Below are positions 28,261 through 40,903 of a stretch of DNA of 64,000 bases, one piece after another. The translations under genes and the position numbers were made by a program. The notes under the pieces are model-generated. The model ran no database searches and was not told where the DNA came from. It was given only the letters and a program-made list of their open reading frames with translations. Numbering within the stretch: the first letter of the stretch is position 1; every line of letters begins with the position of its first letter. Origin of the DNA: Symbiodinium natans (Eukaryota > Sar > Dinophyceae > Suessiales > Symbiodiniaceae); NCBI GenBank assembly GCA_905221605.1, contig CAJNDS010002190.1, forward strand, positions 2,247,788-2,311,787, read 5' to 3'.

Positions 28261-29944
28261 CAGAAGGCAAAGCCTGAATGCCAGGCTGCCTTACAACCTC
28301 TAAAGCCCGCAGCCAGACCTCGAAACCCTAAGCCCTAAACCCTAAAACCAGGGGTTGGGGTAGGCCCTGCAGTTCACGGTGGATCAGGGCCCGTGGCAGT
28401 TTCAGAAAGGGGCGTGTAGGACCCAAAATGCCGTCGCCAAAGGGGTGGAGGAGTTGCGGGCTTCGGGGTCCTCGTCTAGGACCCAGTGCGGCCCCCATGT
28501 TCGCTTTTTGGTGTTCAGGGTTCCCTTTAAACGCCCCTTTGAAGACACCCCAAAAAAGGGGCACCCGTTTTTTTTGTTTGGTGTCCTAGGTGACTCTTGG
28601 GGTCTAGTCTTGGTTTCCACCGATGGCACGATCACAATTCGTCAGCGCCGGCTGATTGCCTAGACCATGCGTGGGGCCACTGGGCCCCCTACAGCATCTC
28701 GGGGACCTCGAGCCTGGAGGGCTTACTGGTAATACTGATCAAAAGCCAGTAAGAACAAGGCTACAGAGATGGTATCAGGGCTGAAAATAAGCAATGACAG
28801 AAATCATCTTGGGATTCAGGGTCGAGGGTTGAGGGTTTTGCAAGGTGACGGGGGCCTGAAGGGCTTGTTCTCTATGTGTATGCAGCGGTTGATTTCAATT
28901 GTTCCATGTATCCTTAAACCTAAACCCTAAACCCTGAACCCTTGCCAGTGTTGTTTTGCATGTGTCTTTGCGTTCCCACAGCACATACTGCTCGGGCTCC
29001 GAGCTTTGGCTTCTCCGTCCTAGGGTCCTAGACCTTGAGCCACAAGAAGGTAGACCCGACCGCCTTCCCCCCTCGCCCCCCCCCTCCCCAGTGTGTGTGT
29101 GTATATACACATATATATATATGCACGACTTATATAGGTTCAAAATAGTATCAGTCGATAAACAACATAGAAAACATAAAATAAACCCTAAACCGCAGAA
29201 GACCTAAGAATCTGTCCCGGAGTTGCTCTTCGCCAAGGACGTAGGAGGCAACCCAGGGAAGTGATCCCTACAAAGGAATCACCGTCACGGGGTCACAGGG
29301 CCCCCTGACTGATGAGCACTGGACGCAGGAACGCGGCAAAGACGAGCCAGGACACAACCAAAAGGAAAGTCGCGGACCGCACAAAATGGCCGCTCCCATT
29401 CCCTTTGGGTATGTGGGGGGACGGGGGGGGGGTCCTCTTCAGCTTCTCTATTGCAGTATAATCAGGTTCACTACCAAGAAGGTCCTGCAAGATCACATCA
29501 GAGCCCCCTCAACCCTCCCCCCCCCGTGTATCCTGGCTCTTCTTGCCATGAAGTGAGGTGGAGTCTTTGGGGGGCGCCTTGCTCTAGGCCGTAGCGCCTT
29601 ACGAGCGCCCGCCTTGGAGCCACGACGAGGGGAAAAGGCGCCTGGACTTCACTCGGCAACTCCTAAACCCTAAACCCTAAACCCTAAACCCTAAACCCTA
29701 AACCCTAGTTTTGCCAGATGTTATTGGCTACTGAGGAGCTCACCTGTAAACTGTACTGTTTGGTTTTGGGAGCCAACCTCTGTTAAGAAACAAAGGCTAA
29801 ACAGCCAACCACGCAGTCCTAAACCCTAAAACCTAAATCCGAAAACCCGAAAACCCGGAAACCCGAAGACCCTAAAACCCTAAACCCTAAACCCTAAACC
29901 CTAAACCCTAAACCCTAAACCCTAAACCCTAAACCCCAACCTAG

Positions 29945-30015
29945 ATGGTGATGCCCGCCTCAACTCGCCCGGGCGTCAAGCTGTTAGCTGTGTTGCGGGC
30001 GTTGTTGCTTGGGAA
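29945..30015 (+). CDS. Exon-like island abutting a foldback element
   Basis: Follows CCCTAAACCCCAACCTAG. Reads MVMPASTRPGVKLLAVLRAL and on. Its donor GTTCCC falls within the terminal repeat of the family B element that starts at 30009. Confidence 0.4.
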
Positions 30016-30110
30016 GTTCCCCCTTATACAAACAGTCCTTAATCGTGATTATACTAGGGGATAAAGGACTGTTAGTACAATCCTAGGTAGGATAATGGGG
30101 GGACACTTAG
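30009..30110. mobile_element. Foldback/MITE element, family B copy 1
   Basis: Left end TTGGGAAGTTCCCCCTTATA with AACAGTCCTTAATCGTGATT; inner repeat AAAGGACTGTTAGTA; right end GGGGGGACACTTAG (diverged). Confidence 0.75.
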
Positions 30111-30130
30111 TAGCGAACCCTTCTTAACCC

Positions 30131-30212
30131 GGACCAGTCCTTAACAGTGATTATAATAGAGGGTACTGTAATCCATACTAAGGACTGGTAGCATAAGGGG
30201 GGACATCCCAAC
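30131..30212. mobile_element. Foldback/MITE element, family B copy 2
   Basis: CCAGTCCTTAACAGTGATTA at the left, TAAGGACTGGTAGCATAAGG and GGGGACATCCCAA at the right. The left terminus is diverged. Confidence 0.7.
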
Positions 30213-30632
30213 TTAAATCCATACTACTATTTGCTTAAGAAACCCAAACAATTGCCTTATATAGTCCCTATATGTACATGACCCCTAAAGAACCCCTAAG
30301 GTCCCTTGTAGGGATCCTCCTGTAGTCCCTTGAGTAGTAGAAGGCTTCCACCACGCACTACTTTGCTGTTTATAGAGCCGAAACCGTAAAGCCGTAAGCC
30401 CGAAACCCTAAACCCTAAACCCGAAACCCTAAGACCTAAACCCTAAACCCCAAACCCCAAACCCTTGCCTGGCTTGTCCGAGTGTGATCGATTATACCCT
30501 AAACCCTAACCCTAAACCCTGCAAACCTGAAAACCCTACACCCTGAATCCTGAACCCTGAACCCTAGACCCTAAACCCCTGGCCTGGCTTATTAAGCCTT
30601 AAGCCTTGAACCCTGAAAGCCCTAAACCGCAG

Positions 30633-30717
30633 ACATCGAGTTCAGGCAGCCAAGTCTCAGAAAGCAGCTACCGAGCAATCGGACTGCACGACAACCAGGA
30701 TGTGTGGAGGGAGAGGG
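30633..30717 (+). CDS. Exon-like island, 28 codons
   Basis: Follows CCCTAAACCGCAG; ends before GTTAGGGTTTAGGG. Reads TSSSGSQVSESSYRAIGLHD and on. Phase 0 in, 1 out. Confidence 0.5.
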
Positions 30718-30782
30718 GTTAGGGTTTAGGGTTGAGGGTTGAGGGTTTAGGGTTTAGGTTTTAGGGTTTAGGGTTTAGGGTG

Positions 30783-30870
30783 GTCCCCAAAGAGCCCGCC
30801 AATACCCCTTGATCTACAGCTGAAGGTATTTTCCTTAACTAAGGGGTATAGGGCTCTTTGGGTCTAGGCA
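30783..30870. mobile_element. Foldback element, family C
   Basis: Left CCCCAAAGAGCCC and CAATACCCCTTGA; right TTAACTAAGGGGTATAGGG and CTCTTTGGG. Partial or related copies lie near 16508, 16975, 33250-33395, 34020-34095, 36122, 39295-39345, 42540 and 56695. Confidence 0.65.
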
Positions 30871-31469
30871 CGCCAAAAGCTTGATTTAGGGTTTAGGGTT
30901 TAGGGTAACATATTCTTGCGACCCATCCTGGAACAATGTCCTGGGAGCTCATTCCCCCACAGGGACATCCCCCACAGGGACCTCCGCCCGGGATCATGTT
31001 CAACAAGCTTCCGCCGGGAATATTGCGGGGTGCAGCGTGCACGCCCCTAAACCCTCGAACCTACACTCCCTAAACTCTAAACTCTCAGCCCTAACCCTAA
31101 ACCCTAAACCTAAAGTGGCTGAAGGAAGCTTTTCTTGTAGAGGCGGTCGACAGGTTACCTTTGCTGTTCTTTGCCTCTCGACACAGCTGCTCTGAACAGT
31201 TTGAATTTTCGCAGCTGGGCTTTTAATGCAGGACCATGATCCAAAAAGATCCATGGAATGCAGTGGCTAAGGGCACTTCCTTATTCCTTGCCTTCTATTC
31301 CAGTAGGACCTCAGCACTGGAGACAGCGTATGTTTAGGGTTCAGGGTTTTGGGGTAAAATCGCGTTGCAAGTCCAGGCCAAGGAATATCAAGCGAGTGGC
31401 ACACTCCACTTGCACTGTTTTGCGAGGTCGAGTACTGCCATAAGCATGGGACAGGAGGCCTGCCTTGAG

Positions 31470-31540
31470 CCCTAAACCCTAAACCCTAAACCCTAAACCC
31501 TAAACCCTAAACCCTAAACCCTAAACCCTAAACCCTAAAC
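31470..31540 (+). repeat. CCCTAAA array
   Basis: Ten clean units. The following 560 bases (31545-32110) are largely repeat-free, with several open frames on both strands but no exon that I could place. Confidence 0.9.
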
Positions 31541-34500
31541 CAGGGTGGAGAGAGTTCTCGGATGGTCTCAGGGTAGTCTTCCAGTCCGTGGGCTCCCTCC
31601 GTAATTGCCGTCCCGCTACATGCGCCATGCGAAATTTGAGAGCAGGACATGTGGTGAGAGCTCTTTGCTGGCACTGCCCCGAAGATTTCGGCAGTGCTGC
31701 GGGATGTGTGCACTACGTGTATATAGTGTCGGAACTGGTGAGCATCTTGATGCGAGGTGGCAACATTCGCCTCGCAACAGGACTGTCTATAGTGCAAGCA
31801 TAGTATAAGCAAAGGCATCCTGTGGGCACTATTTCAAACATCAGTGGCCTAGCATTTGCTTCCTTCCTTTGCCTGCCGCACATGTGATGAAATTTTCGAG
31901 GATGGCAAAATTCAAATGAAAGTGTCCTGAAGTGATGAAGTGACTCCCTTTCCCAAGGCCTCGAAATTGCGTGGTTGCCTGCATGGTGACCTCACGACAG
32001 TAGCTGCCCCAACCTCAAAACATGTTTCCTTCTCTCTAGTTCAATGGACAGTGTGGACGTTTTGCATCCCTGGAGTGTGGTTGCCAGGCTGCTAGGCAGG
32101 TGAACAAAAAGACTCAAACCCTAAACTTTAACCCTAGACCTTAAACCCTAAATCCTAAACCCTAAACCCTAAACCCTAAACCCTAAACGGTTTAGGGTAC
32201 ATTTTGAACTGTTGAGCCGATGCTCCCTGGTTCCCTGTTCCCAGAAGGCTTGCCGGCATTTTTGAAGCTGTCGGCGGCGAACAAGGTTGAACTGTAGGAG
32301 GATCGGGGGACGTAGCGTGTAGGATGCGTAGGTACCGAACAGGGTTGTAGGCACCCGTTTGCCCTACTTGAGGGTCGCCCTAAACCTTAAACCCTAAACC
32401 CTAACCCTAAACCCTAACCCTAAACCCTAAACCCTAAACCCGAAACCCGAAACCCTAAACCCTAAGCCCTAGTTTAAGAAACTGTACGCTAAGTCCCCGG
32501 ATCCTCCAAGAAACAGGCTTCGGAGTGCAGACGGCGCCTAAAGGGCGGAGACGTTCGACCGGCACTGGGCTACGGTTCGGGTTGCAAGTTTATAAGGGTT
32601 TCAGGGCTTTAGGGGTTTTAGGGATTTTAGGGGTTTTGGTGGTCTTGGGGGTTTTGGGGGTTGGGGCTTTTGGGGGTTTTAGGGGTTTCAGGGTTATTGG
32701 TGTCACAAGACCAGCTGGGTCTAATTAGCTGGGACCCAAGTGTAGGCCCTGATTCCCTTATATGGCCCTGTAATCCGAAAAGGGTACCCTGTTTATTCTC
32801 GTTCCTAGGTTTCTCTTGGGTCTAGCTACTTTTGGGTGCCGTTTTCTTCAGTCCTTTCCCTGCGGCGTGACAGCTACTCCTTGAGTAATGCATTGCAGAG
32901 CGAGCTGCAATGCAGCCGGGACGTGACGAGCATGGATCATCACACGCGGGCTCTTGCAAGGCATATGAGGTAGGGTTTACATGACTAATGACTAGTAATC
33001 CCCAGAAGGACACCCAGTACATACACCTACCAGTATTAGAAGGAACCCTCTATGCCCTACACCCTAAACCCTAAGCCCCGAACCCTGTTTCATATGTACA
33101 TGCCGACCCTCCGCCGTAGCAAGTCGTCCTGGTTCTGCACACGGGCATCAGAAGGTGGACCGAAAACATGAGGGTTCAGGGTTTAGGGTTCAGGGGTTTG
33201 ATAGCTGAGGGTCGCAGCATGTGTTTAACAAGCAAAAGCCGGGACATAGGCTTGCCCAGAGAGCCCAATACCCCCTAACTCATCAAGGCATAGACCATAT
33301 TGAGGATCCCTATGGAAGTTGCAAGGTATATTCCCAACGCCCTAAACCCATCAATTCCTGAATTGAGAGGTATAACGGGCTCTCTTAGCTGGGCAACGAC
33401 CGCTTTGAGACCCGTGCGTGTTCACAGGAGCTTCCCTTGAGGGAACGGCCAATGGGTCCATCACTCAGTAGGAAGCGTGCAGCTCGCCGTGCAGTTACTC
33501 ACAGAATTCACAGCGATTTGAAAAAGGGCCCCTCCCTAATTGTCCCTATGTGTACTCTAATATTCCCCAAAGCCCTATTCTAACTATCAAGACCCCTACA
33601 TAAGGCCCCCCCCAACCCCGCATGACAACGCGTTGCATGTCGGTGGCAGGTTATAATGGGGGTCGGAAAAAGTAGTAGTAGTGTTCCCTCTTGGGCCCTA
33701 TGTAATAGTACTATAGTATTCCCCAAAGCCCTATTCAAACATGAAATGATATCGAAGTCGTGCTGGACCCAAAACGCTCCTGCAAACCTCAAAAGTGAAC
33801 AACCCAAGACACCAGATGGGGTAGAAGACGGGCAGATTGAAATGCCTAAACCCTAAACGCTCTCCTAGCTGTTGAATCCCGAACGGTTAAACTGCAAGTT
33901 ACCAGACAGCCCCCCCCCCCCCCCCCAAAGCCTTTTATATGCTTTGAAGGGTTTAGGGTTTTTGGTTTAGGGTTTAGGGGTAGGGCTTGGGGCCTCAGGG
34001 TTTTCGTATTACGGATCCCTAAAATCAACTAAGGTATATTCCCCAGCGATCCCTATCGTCTAAGTTACCGGGGGGGGGGGGGGGGGGAGGCGGGGTGTTG
34101 GGCTCTTTGGCACACGTGGCCTGAAGTCCCGAAACCCGAAACCCTAGGCCTTGAACTCAGTAGGTTCAAGGTTTCGGGTAAAACCCTAAACCCTAAACCC
34201 TAAACCCTTGGGATACTTTGCCCCCCCCCCTGCTTGGGTCAAAGAGGACCCTGGGTCGGAGCAGTTTTCAGAGGGCCCTCAACCCGAAACTTGCTAAGCC
34301 TGAGCCCCAATCCCCTGAAAATCCCCAAGCCCTAAACCCTAAACCCTAAACCCTAAACCCTAAACCTTGAACCCCTGAACTTTGAAAAAAACAATACAAC
34401 CCTTAGAAGCTCCACACCCGAAGTCCCAAACGAACCCTAGACCCCGAACCTTAAGCCCCCAACCCTAAACCCCAAACCCCCCAAACATCCTCTCCCAAAC

Positions 34501-34679
34501 CCTACAACCCCAAACCCTACACCCCAAAACCTTACACCCCTAACCCTACACCTCAAACCCTAAACCCCAAACCCCCAAACCCTAAACCCCAGACCCCTGG
34601 GATATGCTATTCGTGGGTCATTTTTAGGAACCCTCAAGGGGATCTACTTTTTGGATGCTCCCAGCGGCCTGGGAACCTG

Positions 34680-34815
34680 AACCCTAAACCCTAAACCCTA
34701 AACCCTAAACCCTAAACCCTAAACCCTAAACCCTAAACCCTAAACCCCAAACCCCAAACCCTAAACCCTAAACCCCAAACCCCAAACCCTAAACCCTAAA
34801 CCCCGAACCTGAACC
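34680..34815 (+). repeat. CCCTAAA/CCCCAAA array
   Basis: Nine clean CCCTAAA units, then mixed CCCCAAA and CCCTAAA, ending before an exon-like island. Confidence 0.9.
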
Positions 34816-34838
34816 CTGTGCGAGGCGCACGGGCACAG

Positions 34839-34884
34839 GGTTCCTGTCGGCCTGGTCCCTGGAAGAGAACCTGGGACCGAGAAA
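34839..34884 (+). CDS. Exon-like island
   Basis: Follows CACGGGCACAG; ends before GTTCGGGTTTAGGG. Reads FLSAWSLEENLGPR. Phase 1 in, 2 out, compatible with the island at 30633. Confidence 0.4.
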
Positions 34885-35320
34885 GTTCGGGTTTAGGGTT
34901 TAGGGTTTAGGGTTTCGGGTTTGGGGTTTAGGGTTTAGGGTTTAGGGTTTAGGCTTTAGGGTTTAGGGTTTAGGGCTAGATCTCAGCAAAGGGGCTTTCA
35001 GCAAAAGTTAGATCCCTGAAAGCTCGAAGTCCTGAAGCCCCAGACGCCCTAAAGCCCCAAACCCCAAAAGCCCTAAGACGAAGACCCCTAAACTTCAGGG
35101 GAACCAGCCGTCGGCTCGAACTATTTGGGGGCTTGGGGGCGCCAGGGATGGGAGTGCTTCTACTTTCGGGCCGCGACTGATTTTGAGGGGTTGACTTTAG
35201 GGTTTAGGGTTTGGGGTTGAGGGTTTTGCGTTTAGGCTTTAGGGAAGGTTAAGTTAAGTCACCATACTAAGGGCTGTACATGCATAACATGTGTATACAT
35301 GCCTGCACACATGTTGGCAC

Positions 35321-35347
35321 ATATGCAGATCTATATACCTATATATT

Positions 35348-35444
<97 letters not shown>

Positions 35445-35615
35445 ATATGCATATGCATATGCATATGTATATGTGTATGTATATGTATATGTATATGTGT
35501 ATATATACATACATGTGTATACAGTTTGTTTTAAGACGTGTGCATATATATGTATGTATGTATGCATGCATGTATGTATGTGTTTATGTATTCATATGTG
35601 TGTATATATATATAT
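35321..35615. repeat. TATATG hexamer microsatellite
   Basis: Dominated by about fifteen GTATAT units, flanked by ATGC/ATGTATGT variants. It gives spurious Tyr/Met/Ile-rich frames in all directions. Confidence 0.95.
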
Positions 35616-36640
35616 AGGTTTACGAAAGCAGGGGACCCGAAAATAGACCCCCAAAGAGTAGGATTCCCTTTTATTATTGACCCCAATAAGGTACCCTAAT
35701 GTGTGGAACCCCCCCCCCCCCCCAATATACACAATGTGTTTATACACACGTATATGTATATGTATATATACATGTGCTTTTTATTCAACTACCTAGTGCT
35801 AAGCGTCTTAGGATGCAGTGGGCCCACTGGGAAGAATTTTCTAGGGCTCGTGGCCCATGGTTTCAGAGTCTGAATTTAGGATTTAGGGTGAGGCCAAGGG
35901 CTTCGGGTCTCCTAAGACCTCAGCCCACAACCCTAAACCCTAGATTGCTAAACCCTAAACCTTCAGCCCTCCAGAGCATTGTGGTTCCGACACCCCGAGG
36001 ACTGGCTTGAGGGGCTACGCGCCGCTTGCGTTGGGTGGTGACCGCCCAAGGACTTGCCCTAAACCCTAAACCCTACACCCTAAACCCTAAACCCTACACC
36101 CTAAACCCTAAACCCTAAACCCTAAAGAGCCCAAGAATCCTTTAACTAGTTAAAAGTACCTAAAGTTATGTAGGGATCAAGCCCTAAACCCTACAAGGTT
36201 CATTGCTGTTTTTGTGTGCGAAAGAGAAAGCATGTACCGCCCCCCCCCTCCCCACATGGTCAAAGAGAGTAGGGTTTAGGGTTTAGGGGCGACCAATCCC
36301 TAAGCCCTAAGTCAAGCCGCCAGACCTCGAACGGTCTGGATGAGGGTAATAGAATATGGGTTGAGGGTTTAGGGTTTAGGGTTTCGGGTTTAGGGTTTAG
36401 GGTTTCGGGCTACCAGAACCCAGAGTAGGCCCTGCTTCTCCTTTTCGTGGGGTGTACCTTAGAAGCCCCTTTTGACCAAAATGGGCACTTTTTTTTGTCT
36501 TAAGTTCGTATGGCATGGCCTCCTCCGGCATGGGTGACATGCACAAATCGAGAAGGGTACCAAGGCAAACAAAATCCATCAACCCTGGGTTTAGGGTTCA
36601 GGGCTTAGGGGTTAGGGTTTAGGGTTTAGGGTTCAACCCT

Positions 36641-36750
36641 GAACTCCTACTTGGAAGCTTTTTTGACTGAGTAAGTCTACTTAGTATCCCCTGGAAAGCC
36701 TCTTAGAATCCTCAGGACCCACCTTGCTAACCCTATTTACCCCTAAACCC
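36641..36750. mobile_element. Foldback element, family F
   Basis: TACTTGGAAGCTTTTTTGAC, AAGTCTACTTAGTATCCCCT and CTTAGAATCC. Close relatives lie at about 50255-50370 and 56566-56680; part of it appears in reverse at about 51640-51735. Confidence 0.6.
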
Positions 36751-36949
36751 CTAAGTTCCTTGGACCCCAAGCTGTCGCATTTCTGGAGCCCCCATAGAAC
36801 CGACTCAGACCAACGAACCTTGCCGGCCTTGTGCGAGTGTGAGCGACTAAACCCAAAGCCCCTAAACCCTAAATCCTCAACCCTAAACCCTAAACCCTAA
36901 TCCACAAGTGATTTTGCTTCTGGATTGTCCTTGACACCGCTTGCATAAA

Positions 36950-37030
36950 CCCTAAACCCTAAACTCTAAACCCTAAACCCTAAACCCTAAACCCTAAACC
37001 CTAACCCTAAACCCTAAACCCTAAACCCCA
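36950..37030 (+). repeat. CCCTAAA array
   Basis: About ten units with one CCCTAA contraction, upstream of an exon-like island. Confidence 0.9.
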
Positions 37031-37061
37031 AGTAGGCCCTTGAAGCCCTCATGCCCGGCAG

Positions 37062-37137
37062 GAGTTCCGAGATAGCTGCGCGGTCGCGGCATCGAATGAC
37101 ACCGAGATCGAGGCCGCGAGCTTCAGACGCCTCTTCA
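37062..37137 (+). CDS. Exon-like island, 25 codons
   Basis: Acceptor CATGCCCGGCAG; donor GTTTGT, with TTTAGGG units close behind. Reads EFRDSCAVAASNDTEIEAAS and on. First of thirteen islands (to 50166) that join without phase break. Confidence 0.5.
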
Positions 37138-37439
37138 GTTTGTTTTTGTTTAGGGTTTAGGGTTGAGGGTTGAGGGTTTAGGGTTTAGGGTTTAGGGTTT
37201 AGGGTCTAGGGAGGGGGGTGGGTGGGTGGGTGGGTGGGTGTTTGAAGCTTGGGTTTGGGGCTTAGGGTTTAGGGGGTAGAGGGGGCTTCGCGAGATGTTG
37301 CGAGGAATGTTGCGAGGGACTGCAGGGAGTAGGTTACGCACCAAAACCCTAGACACCCAAAACCCTAGAACCTAAACCCTAACCTAGGGGCTGGGTAGTG
37401 AACCTTTAGCCTTTATTCAGCCCCTAAGCTGACCCCCTA

Positions 37440-37519
37440 ACCCTAAACACTAAACCCTAAACCCTGAACCCTAAACCCTAAACCCTAAACCCTAAACCCT
37501 AAACCCTAAACCCTAAACC
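37440..37519 (+). repeat. CCCTAAA array
   Basis: About eleven units between two exon-like islands that match in phase. Confidence 0.9.
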
Positions 37520-37534
37520 GACGCTTTTCACGAG

Positions 37535-37611
37535 CGGGCCACGAAGGTTTGGCGAACAGCGCACGCGTCGACTCGAGGGTCTGTCGACGTGGACGTCAGG
37601 CGCGGACTTGG
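37535..37611 (+). CDS. Exon-like island, 25 codons
   Basis: Acceptor GCTTTTCACGAG; ends directly at GTTTAGGG. Reads GHEGLANSARVDSRVCRRGR and on. Phase 1 in, 0 out. Confidence 0.5.
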
Positions 37612-37739
37612 GTTTAGGGTTTAGGTTTTAGGGGTTAGGGTTTGGGGTTTAGGGTTTAGGGTTTCGGGTTTTAGGGTTTTAGGGTTTTAGGCTTCAGGAG
37701 AGGGTTGATTTTTGATGTTTGGCTTAGGGTTGTTCTTTT

Positions 37740-38560
37740 TGTTGTGTTTCAAAATTCGCACAGCAATTAGCCCTAATTCCTGTAAACCTAGTATTTTATG
37801 GTGTCGTCATAGGTCAGCAACAAGACACGGAGGACACAGGCGAATCCATGTCGGACCTTATGGCCTTCTGCCCTAGACCCGAAACCTGCATTCGTCAGTA
37901 GTCCCGTGAGACGATGTTCTGGCGTATCCTTGCTGTTATGCGAGGGTACCATGGCTACGGTCAGCACGTGCTTGCCATGCTTGTTGCTTTCGTTATCTCG
38001 TGTAGAAACACTGTCGCTCTGATCGTGGAAATGTTTCCAGAATCGGACTGCTTCCGCTGCTCCCGGGTCACCTCGGGAGCCTACGCTAGCCTAGAGCCAC
38101 GGCATAGACCGTAGCTCACCCACTTGTGCTTCCTAGGCATTCAGGTATTCGCATCAGAACAGGATTCAGGTGGAAACAATCGACTTGTGCATGCGGCACT
38201 GCCCCGATAGAAAGCCTCAAGAGGTTTCCGGCTGCCGAACGCTGCAGGGCCATTCGCGGATGCCCAGGCAGGGTGTGGAAGGCGTTTCAGGCAGGCGGTT
38301 TCCGCCAGCAAAAGCCCACGTGGGCCGCACATAATCCCCACAAGCATCCCCATGTCAGGGAATATGGAAGCTCTTGTCTACAAGATACTCTACTTGGCAA
38401 CTCTCCATCAAGCGGTTGTTGCGGGTAGCTGCAGGACTCAGAAAATTTGGGTGTTGCGGATCACGAAGCAGAGATCTAGGATGAAGAGCTGGATAGCTCT
38501 TCCTGTCGTTGCGAATCGGACTGTTCCGGTTGCGCTTCGGGAAGTGGGCAACTGAGTATT
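37740..38560 (+). other. Repeat-free stretch, coding status unclear
   Basis: About 800 bases without telomere-like units. Frames of 60-100 codons are open on both strands, but none shows a recognisable domain or clean splice borders. It may hold further exons or an unrecognised insertion. Confidence 0.3.
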
Positions 38561-38932
38561 TTGAATCTAGGGTTGTGCTGACAGGTTTGGGCCCCTTGCT
38601 GATTACCTCGTTCTGTTTGCAAGAATCCGCACCTCTTCCGGGGGTTGTTTGACATTAGGGTCGCAGTTTTGGGGTTGATTTTCCGGAAATGAATGGCGGG
38701 CGGGTCAAAAGATTAATGTCCAAAATGCACATGCAGTGCGCAGCCCAACTCAGTACCCAAACTCAGCAACATTGTTTACTTCATAGCCATGACCCTTTAT
38801 AACTTTTAACCCTAAACCCAAATTAAACACTAAACCCCAAAACCCAAACCCCAAACCCCAAACCCTAAACCCTAAACCCTAAACCCTAAACCCTAAACCC
38901 AAATTAAACACTAAACCCGGGATGTGACGCCA

Positions 38933-38991
38933 GGAGGCGCGGGAAGAGACGGCGCTGCGCGATGCGGTAGCGACGCCAAAGGAGTCGGGAG
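38933..38991 (+). CDS. Exon-like island, 19 codons
   Basis: Acceptor GTGACGCCAG after a CCCTAAA array; donor GTTTGGGG. Reads EAREETALRDAVATPKESG. Phase 0 in, 2 out. Confidence 0.55.
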
Positions 38992-39099
38992 GGTTTGGGG
39001 TTCGAGTTCGAGGACGGAGACTAGGGTTTCGGGTTACCCTAAACCCTAAACCCTCAACCCTAAACCCTAAACCCTAAATGTTTGCCGGCAGCCTCCCAG

Positions 39100-39115
39100 T
39101 CCGTTGCTCAAAAGG
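39100..39115 (+). CDS. Possible micro-exon
   Basis: Sixteen bases between GGCAGCCTCCCAG and GTTAGGG. It restores phase between neighbouring islands (2 in, 0 out). Very short, so weak. Confidence 0.2.
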
Positions 39116-39521
39116 GTTAGGGCCTAGCCTTTCCCTGCACGGAGAGCCCTTGTATGCCCGGCAATCAAAGGAAAGGGTTTAGTGTTTAGGGTTTAGGGTT
39201 TAGGGCTTAGGGCTTAGGGTTTAGGGTTTGGGGTTTGATTAGGGTTTAGGGTCTGGGGTTTGGGGTTTAGGGTTTAGGGTTTACACCTTATAAGTTAAGG
39301 TATATTCCTTTAATGTGGGGGTCTAGGGCTCTTTGGGCTATACTTGGGTTACTAGATCCTTGAAGGACACGATCGTTGAGTCCCTGGAAGGATAGGATCC
39401 TAGAGTGAAGAACATGGGCCCTACCTTATACATCCTTGTTTGAGTCGACAAGCCGGCTGTGCGGGGGCAAGTCTGGCAATTCTGCTGTTCTTTCGCCATC
39501 TTATCGGTTGAACAATTTGCC

Positions 39522-39622
39522 TTGGATGTTCCCCCTTCTACTAGCAGTCCTTAATCGGGATTATAATAGGGGGTACTACAATCCCTATTAAGGACTGCTA
39601 GCATAAGGGGGGACATCCCAAA
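39522..39622. mobile_element. Foldback/MITE element, family B copy 3 (best conserved)
   Basis: TTGGATGTTCCCCCTTCTAC with GCAGTCCTTAATCGGGATTA; mirror part CTATTAAGGACTGCTAGCAT and GGGGGGACATCCCAA. Confidence 0.85.
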
Positions 39623-39950
39623 ATTTACCGTTTGTGCCTATTTCTTTGTGGGTGTGAGGTGAATTTTAGCCGCATGTTGAGCCTTGGGAATCTCGGAGTT
39701 CCGCCTCTGTTCTCAACCCTCTAAGCCCTCAGCGGCGGCATAACCCCACACCATGTGAGCCCAAAATTGGGGCCGGGGCGAGTGGAGGCTTAGTCCAGTT
39801 CCTGTCCTGGGTCTAGGGTTTGGGCTGCCCGACATTCCCTGACCCTTCGTTTAAAACTCCCAGCCTGGCCCGAACTAACACCACGAAGTTGGCCCCAGGA
39901 GTTCTTAAGTTTTTCTCCATGTGTTGCAGGTCCTAGAGTAAGAGTCTACA

Positions 39951-40200
39951 GTATGTATACTATATATGTATATGATATATGTATATTATATATTATATAT
40001 GTATATGTATGTGTATATGCATATGCATATGCGTATGTACAGGTATATGTATGTGTATATGTCTATGTCCATTGTGTCTATGTCTATGTCTACGTCTATG
40101 TCTATGTATATGTCTGTATACTTATATAGATATATATATGTGTGTGTAAATATAAAAAAAAATATATATATATATATGTATGCGTATATACTTATGTATG
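39951..40200. repeat. TATG/TCTATG microsatellite
   Basis: TATA, GTATAT and TCTATG units over about 250 bases. No gene. Confidence 0.95.
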
Positions 40201-40641
40201 TATGCACTGCGACGACTGCTAGTCTTTTTGTTGCTGCTTCGTAATATTCAACTGTCAACACAAACCCTGGAGAATGGCCTAGGGACTACCACTTTCCTTG
40301 GCGAAACGCCCCCAAGCCGTCCCAGGGCCATTGACACTGTGGTTTACTTTAGGGTTTAGGATTTAGGGCTTAGGGTTTAGGGTTTAGGGGCTATGAAGAT
40401 TTGCAAAAGGGTGTTAACTACGCTGGGCCCGGTTCAGGGTCCTTTCTTGGGCCCCCGAAACCGCATGGCACCCCTTAAAATACTGTAGGGACCCCCAACA
40501 AAAGGGACCCGAGTTTCGAGAAGCTAGCCATCTGCACAGAGATGTGCTTAATTTTCGAGACGCGCTGGCATTGCCACCCTAAACCCTAAACCCTAAACCC
40601 TAAACCCTAAACCCTAAACCCAATTGCACCCTGAGCCGCAG

Positions 40642-40692
40642 GCTCGGGCAGCTGGGGATGCGGAGGATGCAGGTGCAGCCGGAACTTGCAGG
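40642..40692 (+). CDS. Exon-like island, 17 codons
   Basis: Acceptor CCCTGAGCCGCAG after six CCCTAAA units; ends at GTTTAGGG. Reads ARAAGDAEDAGAAGTC. Phase 0 in, 0 out. Confidence 0.5.
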
Positions 40693-40784
40693 GTTTAGGG
40701 TTTAGGGCAAAAGGGTTTAGGGTTTAGGGGTTTAGGGTTTAGGGTTTAGGGCTTCAGGCTTCTGGAAGGGATTTAGGGGTTTAG

Positions 40785-40875
40785 GGAATTAGGGGTTTAG
40801 GGGTTTACGGGTTTACGGGTTTAGGGGTTTAGGGGTTTGCGGGTTTAGGGGTCTAGGGGTCTAGGGGTCTAGGGT
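40785..40875 (-). repeat. GGGGTTTA variant array
   Basis: Eight-base TTTAGGGG units with substitutions (TTTACGGG, TTTGCGGG, TCTAGGGG), right beside the AT-rich island. Confidence 0.85.
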
Positions 40876-40903
40876 TCGCTTCCCTCATTAGACTTGGCTT
40901 CCT

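Noticed and set aside
35254-35646. Open frames of 80-115 codons at 35.3-35.6 kb
   Set aside because: Products of the GTATAT repeat, open on both strands for the same reason.
39966-40261. Frames rich in Met/Ser/Tyr or Asp/Ile at 40.0-40.2 kb
   Set aside because: Generated by TATG and TCTATG microsatellites.
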